64,000 nt of DNA from Strongylocentrotus droebachiensis (lineage: Eukaryota > Echinodermata > Echinoidea > Camarodonta > Strongylocentrotidae), in assembly GCA_035222895.1 (NCBI GenBank), contig JAVYIG010007910.1, forward strand, positions 31,499 through 95,498, given 5' to 3'. This document shows positions 25,501 to 34,824 of the stretch, one piece after another; positions within the stretch are counted from its first letter, which is position 1; the number at the start of each line of letters is the position of its first letter. The translations under genes and the position numbers were made by a program. Below the pieces are notes generated by a model. That model had not been told where the DNA came from. It did not search any database and saw only the letters and a program-made list of their open reading frames with translations.

Positions 25501-27727
25501 AACAGCCTTTCCACCATTCAGGGAAGTGTATCCTGATCCTATGTTGTTTGAAGACAGAGTAGAAGATGATTGGAAACATGTTGAGACGGTAAGTTCATAC
25601 ACCAAACTTTGAGATTGTATACTTATCAAATAATTCAAACATGCCATGATTGTACTGTAGATCATAGGATATCATGAATGCATGCACTTTGAAACACAAA
25701 CAAATGGTTAGATTGTACAGTAACTAAAATTTCATGCCATATCTGGTAATGATTGTTTGTGATTCTAATATGAGAAAAGAAGTATCAAGTTTTATTGATG
25801 TGCAAAAAAAGACTGTGCTCTAGAGTGAAATGGATGTTTGATTTGGATCAAAACTTCAACCTATGCAAAATAATGGTATACTATCTTCTGTATTAATAGT
25901 ATCAAATACAATGAAAGAAAGATTTTAGAGTAGAGAATAAGTATTCATTGTTTTCATTACATTTGTAGATGCTGCAGTGCATCATTGGTATGGTGGAGAA
26001 GACCAAACGAGCATTAGCTGTTCTACATCAGCGCAGCATCCAGGACCGTGAGGAGCTAGCTCATTGGAATAGGAGACAATCATCACAGCCTGGTGGTAAT
26101 GAGTCCGGGGGTAAGAAGAGGACAGATGAGATGATGGCTCAGACCATGAGACAGACGGAGGACAGAGTTACCGAGGTCAAGAGAAGAGCAGGTGAGAAGA
26201 TTGAAGTGATGATGGTGATGCGATGTTGGTGGTGGTGGTAGTGATTGTATAGACTGATGATGATAGTGTTAGACAGGGTGATGGCTCAGACCCTGAAACA
26301 GGTGCAAGAAAAATTGACAGAGATCAAGATAAAAGCAGGAAATAAAAGAATGAGTTGAGGGGAATATGGGAGTGATGATGGTGATGTGATGTTGGGATTC
26401 GATGATAGTGATTATAAAGATTATAGTTGTTGTTCGAAATGATTGCTCAGATTCTTAAAACAGACAGAGGAAAGAGTTACAGAAGTTGAGAGATAAGCAG
26501 ATGAGAAGATTGGATGGAAAATTGTGGTAGTGATGGTGGTGGTGAAGATGAATTTACTGGTTTACTGATGTTAGATGAATATGATAGAAATGATGATGTT
26601 GATGGCAATGCTCATGAAGATGATCACTGCAGTATTAGCATCTGAGTAAAGATAGTAAATGAACAAATCGTGTTTGTTTGGTCTAAACAATTGAAAAATA
26701 TGAATCTCTGGTAATTTAACAATCTCTTCATTTTCTTTTCTGCAGAAGAAGCAGTGAACGAGGTCAAGAGACAAGCCGTCTCTGAGCTGCAGAAGGCTGT
26801 AACAGCCGCTGAGCGTAAAGCTAATGAGATGGTGAGTGCTGAACGGACCAAGCTAGACCGTGCTATCGTAGAGGCTAGACAACAAGCATCAGATGAAGCC
26901 CTTGGACTTCTCAATCATCAAGAAGACTCGAGTGAGGTGAGAAATCATTCAAGAATAGGATATGGTTGGGTTTCTTTTGGACTAGGGCGTTAAAACATAT
27001 CTTATGGTTTCAAGAGATCAAATAGTAATTTTTCACTAGTAGTCTCTTTACATTATAATTAATGGGACATGTACTTATAGGAATAATTTTTTCGTCATGA
27101 ATAATCTTCCTTGTTTCAATTTTGATAATATGTTTACTATGATTATTATTATTAATACTTACTATATACATGTATGTCTGGTCATTAAAAAAAAAAGCCA
27201 TCTGGGATGGATTAAATCCATGATTTTCAAATTATTGTGATGATACATTTCAAGGATTAATTTCAGTGTTCTGTCCTTTTTTCTTCTTCCCCCTACAGAG
27301 TTGTTGGAACTGTGGGCGTAAGGCCAATGAGACCTGCAGTGGATGTAACACTGCCCGATACTGTGGTGCCTTCTGTCAACACAAAGACTGGGAGAACCAT
27401 CATAGGATGTGCAGTCAATACGCCAACAACTCTGCTACCGGTGGTCAACTGTTACCAGGGTTCCCTCTAAGCTCCACTGCTCCCCCATCCATGCCCCCCT
27501 CCACCATCTCCGTGGCTAGTCCCTCCCCAGCAGCTCTCAGGAGTCTCACCCCCGTGGTGGTCAGCACGGCAGCAGCGGCAGCAGCAACGGCTGCAGTGCC
27601 CCCGTCATCAGCACCCACGCCCACATCAGCTGCTAGTCCTACTGGATCGCATCACTCCAATGCATCAAATCGATCAGGGTCCCCGGCAACCGCATCATCC
27701 ACCGCCGCCATCCCTCAGGAATCATAG
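4443..27727 (+). CDS. RUNX1T1: MTG/ETO-family transcriptional corepressor (RUNX1T1/CBFA2T homologue), ten coding exons
   Basis: Coding exons: 4443-4542, 20339-20476, 21257-21501, 22021-22110, 22485-22666, 24693-24997, 25506-25588, 25969-26191, 26746-26936, 27299-27727. All junctions are GT-AG and the phases fit. The total is 1986 nt, 661 residues plus stop, close to vertebrate MTG lengths. Domains in order: NHR1/TAFH (about 123-218), NHR2 oligomerisation helix (about 370-425), NHR3 (about 456-510), MYND zinc finger (521-557) with ligands C521, C524, C532, C535, C541, C545, H553, C557, then a Ser/Pro/Ala-rich tail. Family knowledge: these nuclear proteins do not bind DNA directly; they tetramerise through NHR2 and recruit NCoR/SMRT and histone deacetylases to transcription factors. 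The symbol is a family label; an invertebrate gene may be co-orthologous to the three vertebrate paralogues. The start at 4443 is less certain than the rest because a later in-frame ATG at 20356 matches the usual MPDSPVD-type start. Confidence 0.93.
6393..6417. repeat. Poly-C tract, 25 bases
   Basis: An uninterrupted run of C in intron 1, likely variable in length and possibly miscounted by sequencing. Confidence 0.9.
6664..7013 (-). mobile_element. tRNA-derived SINE
   Basis: On the - strand the head reads TATAGTGGTTA (A-box-like) and later GGTTCAAATCC (B-box-like), then a body with ACTAATGTCCTTTGG and TTGCCACTCTCCACC and a TAATAATAATTAC-type end. This is the layout of a polymerase III-promoted SINE. 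A close relative lies at 33484-33826. It sits in intron 1 of the MTG-family gene. Confidence 0.8.
7830..7960 (-). mobile_element. tRNA-like SINE head
   Basis: On the - strand it reads GGCTCAGTAGTAGAGC (A-box-like) and, 35-40 bases on, GGGTTGGAAACC (B-box-like), followed by a TCCTTTGG stretch shared with the other SINEs here. A functional tRNA is unlikely because the stem sequences do not pair well. Confidence 0.55.
9690..9719. repeat. AG microsatellite
   Basis: About fifteen AG units. A CT tract at about 9895-9915 and CAGC-like repeats at about 9940-10005 follow, so the long open frames on both strands here are simple-sequence artefacts. Confidence 0.85.
10978..11140. repeat. ATC/ACC-rich trinucleotide tract
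   Basis: Imperfect CATCAT, CACCAC and similar units. The frames on both strands (Ile/Thr-rich and Met/Val-rich) reflect the repeat rather than a gene. Confidence 0.8.
13029..14208. mobile_element. Fold-back transposon with ~570-bp terminal inverted repeats (Mutator-like?)
   Basis: The left arm (from GGGTGTTTCC at 13029) and the right arm (ending GGAAACACCC at 14208) are reverse complements over nearly their whole length, with only scattered differences. A loop of about 30 bases lies near 13604-13633. The direct repeat GTACAGATG flanks it (13020-13028 and 14209-14217); a shift of the ends would allow 11 bp. Very long inverted repeats with a 9-11-bp target duplication fit Mutator-like elements; Merlin is an alternative. 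No transposase is encoded, and the 60-codon frame at 13705 lies within the arm. Confidence 0.85.
20339..20476 (+). CDS. RUNX1T1: MTG-family gene exon 2 (MPESPVD region)
   Basis: The acceptor is ctttgcag, and the exon reads HSDVK then MPESPVDQ, matching the MPDSPVD segment where many family isoforms start (ATG at 20356). The rest is Ser/Pro-rich and unstructured. It ends in phase 1 before gtatgt. The frame stays open for about 125 further codons into the intron. Confidence 0.9.
21257..21501 (+). CDS. RUNX1T1: MTG-family gene exon 3, start of NHR1/TAFH
   Basis: It encodes the linker with NGxxSPxxxNGTPSPP followed by [20 protein letters not shown] and [12 protein letters not shown]. This is near-identical to vertebrate ETO proteins and is the first half of the NHR1 (TAF4-homology) domain, which binds activator peptides such as those in E-proteins. 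It ends in phase 0 before gtaaga. Confidence 0.95.
22021..22110 (+). CDS. RUNX1T1: MTG-family gene exon 4, middle of NHR1/TAFH
   Basis: Thirty codons, phase 0 on both sides, reading [20 protein letters not shown] then [10 protein letters not shown]. This is the hallmark TAFH core, with consensus splice sites tttgtag and gtaagt. Confidence 0.95.
22485..22666 (+). CDS. RUNX1T1: MTG-family gene exon 5, end of NHR1/TAFH
   Basis: It reads [18 protein letters not shown] and continues to [17 protein letters not shown], matching the ELLxxVNENGKRRTP segment of vertebrate homologues. It ends in phase 2 before gtgagt. Confidence 0.95.
24693..24997 (+). CDS. RUNX1T1: MTG-family gene exon 6, linker between NHR1 and NHR2
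   Basis: A low-conservation linker. It begins KENG, has PKRHC (compare SKRPC in vertebrates) and a Pro/His-rich part, then a run of Arg/Glu-rich repeats ([19 protein letters not shown]) where vertebrates have HRDLRDR. It ends in phase 1 before gtaagg. Confidence 0.88.
25506..25588 (+). CDS. RUNX1T1: MTG-family gene exon 7, entry to NHR2
   Basis: It reads [20 protein letters not shown] then DWKHVET, equivalent to the REWAEEWKHLDH segment that opens the NHR2 tetramerisation helix. 83 nt, phase 1 to phase 0. Confidence 0.9.
25969..26191 (+). CDS. RUNX1T1: MTG-family gene exon 8, NHR2 helix and following linker
   Basis: It starts [19 protein letters not shown] and contains [11 protein letters not shown], matching vertebrate CIMDMVEKTRRSLTVLRR and DREELNYW. 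The 3' part is a linker rich in charged residues. That 3' part, with the donor site, is repeated twice in decayed form inside the next intron. Confidence 0.93.
26268..26515 (+). pseudogene. Two decayed tandem copies of the 3' end of MTG-family exon 8
   Basis: Within intron 8, the segment around 26281 reads [19 protein letters not shown], aligning with exon 8 [19 protein letters not shown]; its donor GT has become GA. A third unit near 26432-26515 aligns at the DNA level (GCTCAGA, GACAGAGGA, AGAGTTAC, GCAGATGAGAAGATTG) but has an indel and a stop. The ATGGCTCAG-type starts lie at about 26134, 26281 and 26441, so the period is about 150-160 bp. This is direct sequence similarity; whether any copy is ever spliced in is unknown. 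Confidence 0.75.
26746..26936 (+). CDS. RUNX1T1: MTG-family gene exon 9, NHR3 coiled coil
   Basis: It reads [20 protein letters not shown] and continues as a charged helix to HQEDSSE, colinear with vertebrate NHR3. Phase 1 to phase 0; donor gtgaga. Confidence 0.95.
27299..27727 (+). CDS. RUNX1T1: MTG-family gene exon 10, MYND zinc finger and C-terminal tail
   Basis: It starts [20 protein letters not shown] with all eight zinc ligands of the MYND finger. Family knowledge: this finger binds a PPLxx motif in SMRT/NCoR. About 100 residues follow, rich in Ser, Pro, Thr and Ala, with an alanine run coded by GCA/GCG repeats. The stop is TAG at 27725-27727. Confidence 0.96.
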   Translation, partial: SCWNCGRKANETCSGCNTARYCGAFCQHKDWENHHRMCSQYANNSATGGQLLPGFPLSSTAPPSMPPSTISVASPSPAALRSLTPVVVSTAAAAAATAAVPPSSAPTPTSAASPTGSHHSNASNRSGSPATASSTAAIPQES

Positions 27728-28024
27728 CAGGATCCTATGGAAGAGTTCAATGTCCAGACCGAGTCGTCATGATCTTATTAACAATCTTCAGGATGTTGCC
27801 ACTCTGTGGCTGATCTCCTAGGTCTAATATACCATGAAGATCCTCGCTCTAAGCAGTCCTAAGTGTGCATACAATAGACTATAAAATCCCTTCTGGGACC
27901 AATATTTGAGCTCTTAACACTCAACTACAGTGGTAACATAAATGGACTTGTTAAAAGCCACCAATATGAAGAGTTCCTTCTGTGGAGGATGTTTGGATTG
28001 TTTTTGTAGCATCAAGCCCAAACC

Positions 28025-28030
28025 AATAAA
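28025..28030 (+). terminator. Candidate polyadenylation signal AATAAA
   Basis: The first AATAAA found after the MTG-family stop codon, about 300 bases downstream. Others are at 28736-28741 and 30556-30561. Confidence 0.4.
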
Positions 28031-28139
28031 ATGGGGTAATCATTAAACACATCTCAATGTTGTATAGCAGATGATTCCATCATGGAATCAAACATTGGAT
28101 AAAAATTCACTAGCAAAGATGTTACTAAGAACTTGTGTC

Positions 28140-28262
28140 CTTTGGTAAGACATTAATCAACATTAGCCACTCTCCACCCAGGTGTTAAGGGAGTACCGGT
28201 AGGAAGGAATTCCTTGAATGCCATGAGCACAGCTACAGCTGGATAATATTGGAGCGCCTTGT
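28140..28262 (+). mobile_element. SINE body fragment in the MTG-family 3' region
   Basis: It contains TGTCCTTTGGTAAGACATTA, GCCACTCTCCACCCAGGTG and a GGAAGGAATTCCTTGAATGC block ending in GGAGCGCC, the same order as in the other SINEs of this window. The tRNA-like head is missing. Confidence 0.65.
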
Positions 28263-31200
28263 CGCTATGAAAAATATCTTGTGTAATTATTTAAAAAGTA
28301 ATCTCTCAAAATATGATGCGATAAGTAACTTGGATTAGGAATTAAGATTGAATCAGCTTAGCTGTGTTTAGCTGTGGATCGATTCAACTTATTCATTCCT
28401 CTAGCAGGGTGCTGGGCAGCCATTTTGTTTATACAAGTCAAGTCATCTTCAGTGTGCTTTTGAAACATACTGTGGTGTGAAAGTTATATTACTGCCTTAG
28501 TAGCTATCTCAAATCTAAACCACCCCACTCTATATTAAGAATCAAATTCATAGTGGAGTTTAAACCATAAAAGAATGGATAATGCAAATATCCATTTGAA
28601 TATAAACAAAATCATTTTTGTACTTTACGAATATGGTAGTGGAGGTTTGGTAATTTTGTGTTTAGAATATTTAATGCAACTCGTAAGTAAAATGGTGAAA
28701 ACAAGTTTCTTATCTCTCTGGCTATGCCTGCAATGAATAAAACATTCCATGTTAAGGTATAACTTGTCTTTACAGTGATGTTAGGCTATGCAATGTGGAG
28801 ATTCATCTGGAATTACAATCAAACAAACTCTTGACAGATTAGAGGGTACATTTTGTTATCGTTGAACCAACTGCTGGTTGATATTGAACTGAGATCTAAA
28901 GATTTACTGTGAAGTTCACTTGTAGATTAATTAAGGTCAAATGCTGCTGATTTAGATGTCTGCAGGATTCTATTATTTTGTGTAAACACCCTCATATGTG
29001 ATATGTTGGAAATATTTTTCGTGAAGAATTTCATGTAGCGTTTCAAACTTTTGTTTTTATTAGCTGGACTATGATATAGTTATATTAGTGTTTCTCTTGA
29101 AAGTAATTAAGGATCAAAACCCCGCACAAGGTTGTTTTATAGTTTCAAATTTGTACAGAGTGTGGGGTTTTGTATATTTCATTGTTCATACCTGTTTGTT
29201 CTGAGGTTTTGTCATTTTGTTTTCTGAAACTATTCCCCACCTTGTTAATTTGAATGTGACTCGAGTCTTTAGAGATTGTAATGTCACTAAGCCTTCAGTC
29301 CTTTTCTTTTCCTGCGCAATATTCTTTGTATCATTTTCATGCAGGAATTACAAAATTGGCTTTGTTTTTTTCACTTGGTTGTAAGAATGATGATCATAAT
29401 TCTCTTTGTGTGTGAAATTGGAATTGTATAGATAGTCATAAACTGGCACAATTGAGTAGTGGTTTTTCTAGGATTTATTGTGACAAATCAAAACAAAGAC
29501 AAATCAATTAACATTAATTATGTACCTCTGCATTGCATTTTGAAGACAACATTTATATTATTAAAGGGAATTTCAACCAGTACACATTTTCATTATTTGA
29601 TTTGAGAGGAAACAGATTAATTTCACTACAACACAGACAAAATATGGCCAAGTTATTTCTCTTTTGTTTGGTACATGTAACTTCTTTTATCACTTTTATA
29701 TTTTAGAGAAGTTGGTTCAATCATCTAAATTTTCCTTTTACGTCCTTGTATTTTGTTTAGTTTTTAGTTCAATGTAGTCAAATGTTTGCAGTTTACACCC
29801 CCCTTATACTGTGGCCAAGTCATGTGTGTGATTATTAGTTTAAATATCATATAAATATGTTTTTCTTTTTACTATTGTGTAAAAATTCTCATATTTTATG
29901 ATCCTGCTAATTCAGTTAATCTTTAGGCTTGTATTCCACTTTTTGAATAGTTTTTATTTTTACAGAATGTAAAGATACTACTGTAAACAACCGTGACCAA
30001 ATTCCACTCTCAGGCCTTTGTATAAAGTTAGTCTGATATAATAACTGCCATTTACAGTATTTGTTTAATAGTTGTTTCAACTTTTTTTCGTTATCAGGGC
30101 ACAGATCCTGAATCCTTTTAGTCAATCTTCTTACCTAAATAGAATTCCTTTTGTCATTTATTTTTAAAACAACGAAAATAACAACAAAAGTCTGGAGTGG
30201 ACGTATTTTTAAATAATGAATTTAATAATGGAAAAAACATAATTTCTGGTTTAGTACCCGGTTGCATATTCATGTGTAGGTGTAACATTATTTGACAGGT
30301 GATCAATTTTTCAATTTTAACTAAATAACTGCAATATGAATTAGACATTTACTTGGACAATTTGTTATGATCTCTTGGCATTGGTTTGAATTTGTGCCGA
30401 TATAACACCATAGTATGTATGATGGTTTTTTGTTGAACATTGTATAGCATAAAGGGTTATGCTTTTTGTTTGTGAGTTTGAATGTATCATGTGAGGGAGT
30501 TTTGTTATCCCTTGTAAATTTCTTGACCCTGTATGGGAGGTCATTTCACTCTGGTAATAAATGTAAATTATTGTCAAACTTCAATAATTGTTTGAAAATT
30601 CATATTTTAATCATGAATGTGGTGAATTGGATAAATCAGGGATTACAACAGATACACATTATTGGGCGAGAGACGGCAAGAAGGATCGGAGTGCAAAGAG
30701 ACAGAAACTCATGAAAGAAAATGGTGAAGTAGTAGAGAATAGATGCAAGAGAGAGGGTGGGAGGAGAAAAAGGGGAAGAGAGGATGATGGAGGGGGGAGG
30801 TAAGGAGGGAAGGAAGTGGGGAATTGAGAGAGAGGGGGGAGGAAGGAGGGAGGTAGGGACTCTAGGGAGAATATCTGAATTACCTTTAAATGTAATATTT
30901 AATTTGTTTTCTGCATTTACTGGAAAATTTAGCTTATATATAAAATCATGCTACTAGAGACACCACTCAAACACACTCAACGAGAAAAAGCAGAGTTGAA
31001 ATCATTATCCTTATCAATCTCTCATGATTAAGCACTAATCATGATTTAAAAATCAAGACGTGATTGTAATAAAATAGACACATTTTACATTGTTTTGTAT
31101 ACATACAGACATATACAGTTAAAACCCAATCAAAGAAAGTCAATAGGACCAAAGATTTTCTTTAAAGCACGATATCAACCATGTCTAATAAAATATTAAG

Positions 31201-32209
31201 TGAAGGACAGAATGATACGTAAATACATAAAAACATAATTATCCTCGACATGTATTTGGATAGAGCTGACATACAAATATTTCACTACATGTATCTACAC
31301 TTTATTTGTCATCAATATTGCTTGATTTAAAAAAAAATGATGAACACACACATGCAATGCAACATATCTAATAAATGTGCATTACCCTATTAAAATAAAT
31401 GTATAGTACCTTATCAAAATAAAGCTTTATGATACATGTCAAAGATCTGTTTGTTCAAACATTGAACAGTACCAATATCTCATTTTTTTCAAAGAATAAA
31501 ATCTGCATTGCAGTTACTCTAAAAAGGAAACAAAATCGTAAAAATATCCTGGTTCAAACTGTTGATGTATGCATTGATCTATTCTACATGATTCACACTT
31601 GAGGCGAGCTTACAACTCCTCATTTCGGTGTAGAGTAAATGATCAATAAAAAAAAATTGAAACAAACTTAATTCGCACTCTTAGATATACCCTGAAAATG
31701 AACAATATATTCAAAAGCAAAACAAACTTCCATACCAGCATGAGAAAGTAATATTACAGTAGGTGGATTTTTTTTAATTGAGGAACAGAGAATTATGTGT
31801 CATTTGATATGTGATCTTTGTTCAAGATTGACAATGATTTTGTTATAATCTATTGAGGTAGTGACATCATTCTTTCAGACTCTAAATGATATTGACCATA
31901 AATGATATTGACCATAAATAACATAACAGCTTTTTTAAGATCCTTCAAACTAGAAAGTACTGTAGTACAAGCATAGAGAGTACACAACAAACATGCAATA
32001 ACACGCAACTTTTCATCCAATCGTGTTTTTACAATTTCTTTGTTTAAACTAATATCTAATTTGTACATATATCTGGCTCTCTCACTTACTGCATATTACA
32101 ATACAGTAATATCAACTGTATTTCTTCAAACTTTAATCAGATTTTATTGTTTGTCATCAGTGGTTTTTTTTCCCGTTTTCATGAGGTAAATGTTGTCTAC
32201 ATTCTTTAA

Positions 32210-32783
32210 AGGGCCACTCTAACCAAAACGGTCTAAAAAATGAAAAAAGACATGTAGAATAATTGTTGACAGAGATTCGGAACATGACAATGATTTTTCT
32301 TAGAAATCATCAATTATTCTGGAATCTAGCTTTAAAAATGACTCAGAACGCTCGGGAGCTATATTGCGCAATAGCATATGACCTCACTGCAGGAGCCTCT
32401 CTGGTGAAAAGGAGGGTGATTTAGGCATTATTTAGGCGCTATGATACTAATTGGAAAAAAAAGACATTTATCCGAAAAATAATATGCACTTGATAATCTC
32501 AGTACGTTTTTGGCAATTTCGTCATTCCTAATTAATGAGATTGTAAGATCCTTAGTTGTAGGACATTGCCGCAATGATGTCAAATGCGTCATCAAGCCAC
32601 GTGACCGTATTACCTTTTTTCGAGGGGCGTAGCCTAGCAAGCGTGAGATCTGTGAAAAATGATTGGTTTTTATTATTTTTTGGTAAATTTAGAGATTTTC
32701 TGAAAAATCAGAGGCTGGAATAATAATAAGTAGAGGTGTATTCATGTTTTGAATGGCTATGTTAGTTGGGCTAGAGTGGCCCT
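32210..32783. mobile_element. TTAA-flanked transposon, 574 bp
   Basis: The ends AGGGCCACTCTA and TAGAGTGGCCCT are perfect inverted repeats, flanked by TTAA on both sides (32206-32209 and 32784-32787). No transposase frame is present. It is consistent with a non-autonomous Kolobok/piggyBac-type element. Confidence 0.8.
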
Positions 32784-33483
32784 TTAAGTAAACCTTCCTA
32801 TCTAAAGTTTAGTCATTAATTTGCATTTGCATTTGCACAGAAGGAGGCAGTCACATGATACTATTAGAAGCCTACTTCACATTAAGGCACTAGATGTCAA
32901 TGCAATCATATCAGTATATAACCCCTTGTGATTATAAACTTCTTTAAAGCTTCACATTTTGTGCTAGAAATATCCCCATCACAGATGGGCATCTCTATAA
33001 TACATGTAATAAAATTTCCTTCTGCTAAGGAATGGACAGTTGTAAAAATTTGACCAATTTGAAGGTACTGTCACAATTTGAAATGCATAACTGTCACAAA
33101 ATGACTACGCACAAGGTATACCGGTAATTAGCAATTTCACACTCACACACAACTACAATGATTATATTTGAGATATGATGACATTCACATAATCTTGGAA
33201 GTCCATTGACTTTCATCCAGAGGTTCGAGGTCAGTCATATCATGTATTGTGCATAGACATAATATGGAAATATAGATTTGATATAATTAATGATATACAA
33301 TAATGTTTGTACAATTATACATATCATACATGTACAAAAAGATATACCGGTACTATTAATACCAATATCATGTATTCCTCATTGCACACTTATCTATTTA
33401 CATGTACCTTGTATTACCATCACACTTTAGTCCTTCTACAGCCTAGATCTGGTACATACCGACAAAAATATAACACAAAGTGA

Positions 33484-33826
33484 TAATAATAATACCAATA
33501 GTCACATTTATATATGATTAATACTATGTTTCAAAGCACTTGACATTGTAATTATCATCATCATGGTCATTGGATTCAACTGCTAATCCACACATGGTAG
33601 TGTACACGCTCCGCTCCTTGAGGAGTATCCCGACCAGGCGCCATTTTACAAGTGCAATTATGCCAATTCAACCACATTAATGTTCGCATCTTACCATTAA
33701 ACCCATTAAACACCTGGGTGGAGAGTGGGAAATGTAGATTAATGTCTTGCGAAAGGACGTAAGTGCTGCGGTGGGACTTGAACCGCGAACCTCGTGATCC
33801 ACAGTACGGTGACATATTCACTAGGT
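33484..33826 (-). mobile_element. tRNA-derived SINE
   Basis: It aligns with the SINE at 6664-7013 along its length in the same orientation: GGTTCAAGTCCC-type B box on the - strand, CACATTAATGTTCGCATC and CAGGCGCCATTTTACAAG on the + strand. The two are diverged, so they are separate insertions. Confidence 0.8.
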
Positions 33827-34120
33827 CCGGCCAAGAAAAAAAATATAGAGAGCCCATCTACTGTTTCTTAGACTTGACGAGATAAATAACGGAATACTCA
33901 ACACTGCTGTAACTTTAGGTGCCCTGGTCATGATTTAAACTACAAAATATGTTTTGCTTTGTTTTAGTAACCGTTATATCGTTGATTGAATGAAACAACT
34001 CTATGATGAGCAGGGTCAAACTAGTCATTTAAAGTTGTTGCTCTTGACATGGATGCATAATTATCCAGTGAATGTTGGAATAATGTTAGTATACCTCACT
34101 AAAAAAACCTTCCACTTGGC

Positions 34121-34195
34121 TGCTATCATTGATCAGATAAACGAGGTTGAGGTCTTCTAAACGTCCAAAGATGGAATGAAGATAGTATGTCTCAG
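34121..34195 (-). pseudogene. Decayed repeat of the DCAF11-A C-terminal coding segment, copy 3
   Basis: On the - strand it contains CATCTTTGGACGTTTAGAAG and CCTCAACCTCGTTTATCTGA, matching copy 2 with a one-base deletion that breaks the frame. It lies about 0.45 kb farther downstream. Confidence 0.65.
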
Positions 34196-34577
34196 CCTTG
34201 GCTGCTATCACTCCAGCAAAGCATAGAGAGTCAATGCTAATGCGTATTGACCTCTAGCGCTGCACAACGTGTTAATAGGCAGCATTTGCACACATGAATA
34301 GTCAATACACACATAATACACAAATGTACACAATCGTGCCGATGCGGCTGTAAGCAAGTTTGACAGTAGACTCACAATTTGAATTTTCAAATTATTCTTT
34401 CTAACATCAGTAAGTTGAAAAAAATTGTATTTTACTGCTATTTAGGTGTCATCAATTGTCACTTAAGTACCGATTTTTAGTGAAATCAGTTGAGTTTTGT
34501 ACAGTGGTGTTTGAAATGTTGAGAATCAGTAGAACAGGTTTTAATACACAGCCAGGATAGTAATGCAGCTATGTGTG

Positions 34578-34660
34578 GCTGCTATCATTGATCAGAGAAA
34601 CGAGGTTGAGATCTTCTTGAAGATCCAAAGATGGAATGAATATACTAGTAGTATATCTCA
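34578..34660 (-). pseudogene. Decayed repeat of the DCAF11-A C-terminal coding segment, copy 2
   Basis: On the - strand it reads ATCTTTGGATCTTCAAGAAG and would translate IFGSSRRSQPRFSDQ then stop, against IFGPLRRSQSRFSDW in the gene. It starts only about 15 bases past the DCAF11-A stop codon, so it is most likely in the 3' untranslated region. Confidence 0.75.
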
Positions 34661-34674
34661 CCCCTCGATTGCTA

Positions 34675-34824
34675 CTACCAGTCAGAGAAACGAGATTGAG
34701 ATCTTCTTAAAGGTCCAAAGATGTCAATGTCATCTTCTTCACTGGTTGGATTTGATGAGAAGTCATCCTCGTCTTCACATTCTTCCATTCCCTTGTACTG
34801 ATGCAGTATGTGGTAGCCATCCCA
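34675..34824 (-). CDS. DCAF11: DCAF11-A last exon: final WD40 strand and C-terminal tail
   Basis: It begins WDGYHILHQYKG, completing the last WD40 repeat, then an acidic tail (CEDEDD, SEEDDIDIFG) and the end RRSQSRFSDW with TAG at 34677-34675. The final 45 or so coding bases belong to a sequence found in three diverged copies: here, at 34578-34660 and at 34121-34195. Confidence 0.9.
   Translation of the reverse strand, partial: WDGYHILHQYKGMEECEDEDDFSSNPTSEEDDIDIFGPLRRSQSRFSDW

Larger units (their letters stand above)
20477..27298 (+). other. Introns 2-9 of the MTG-family gene
   Basis: Introns: 20477-21256 (exon 2 frame stays open to 20853), 21502-22020, 22111-22484, 22667-24692 (a GA-rich tract at about 23640-23840), 24998-25505 (poly-T near 25323), 25589-25968, 26192-26745 (decayed exon 8 copies) and 26937-27298. 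All have GT-AG ends. Apart from the items named I see no other features in them. Confidence 0.8.
27728..30960 (+). other. 3' untranslated and downstream region of the MTG-family gene
   Basis: AT-rich DNA with no coding resemblance. A SINE tail fragment lies at about 28140-28262. A GA-rich tract (about 30690-30870) ends the region. Several AATAAA hexamers could set the transcript end (28025, 28736, 30556); which is used cannot be told from sequence. Confidence 0.5.
30961..34674. other. Convergent intergenic region between the MTG-family gene and DCAF11 copy A
   Basis: AT-rich, with no supported gene. It holds a TTAA-flanked transposon (32210-32783), a SINE (33484-33826) and decayed copies of the DCAF11-A C-terminal coding segment (34121-34195 and 34578-34660). 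The 3' untranslated region of DCAF11-A must lie at its right end. A 17-base tandem duplication (ATGATATTGACCATAAA) is at about 31886-31919. Confidence 0.6.
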
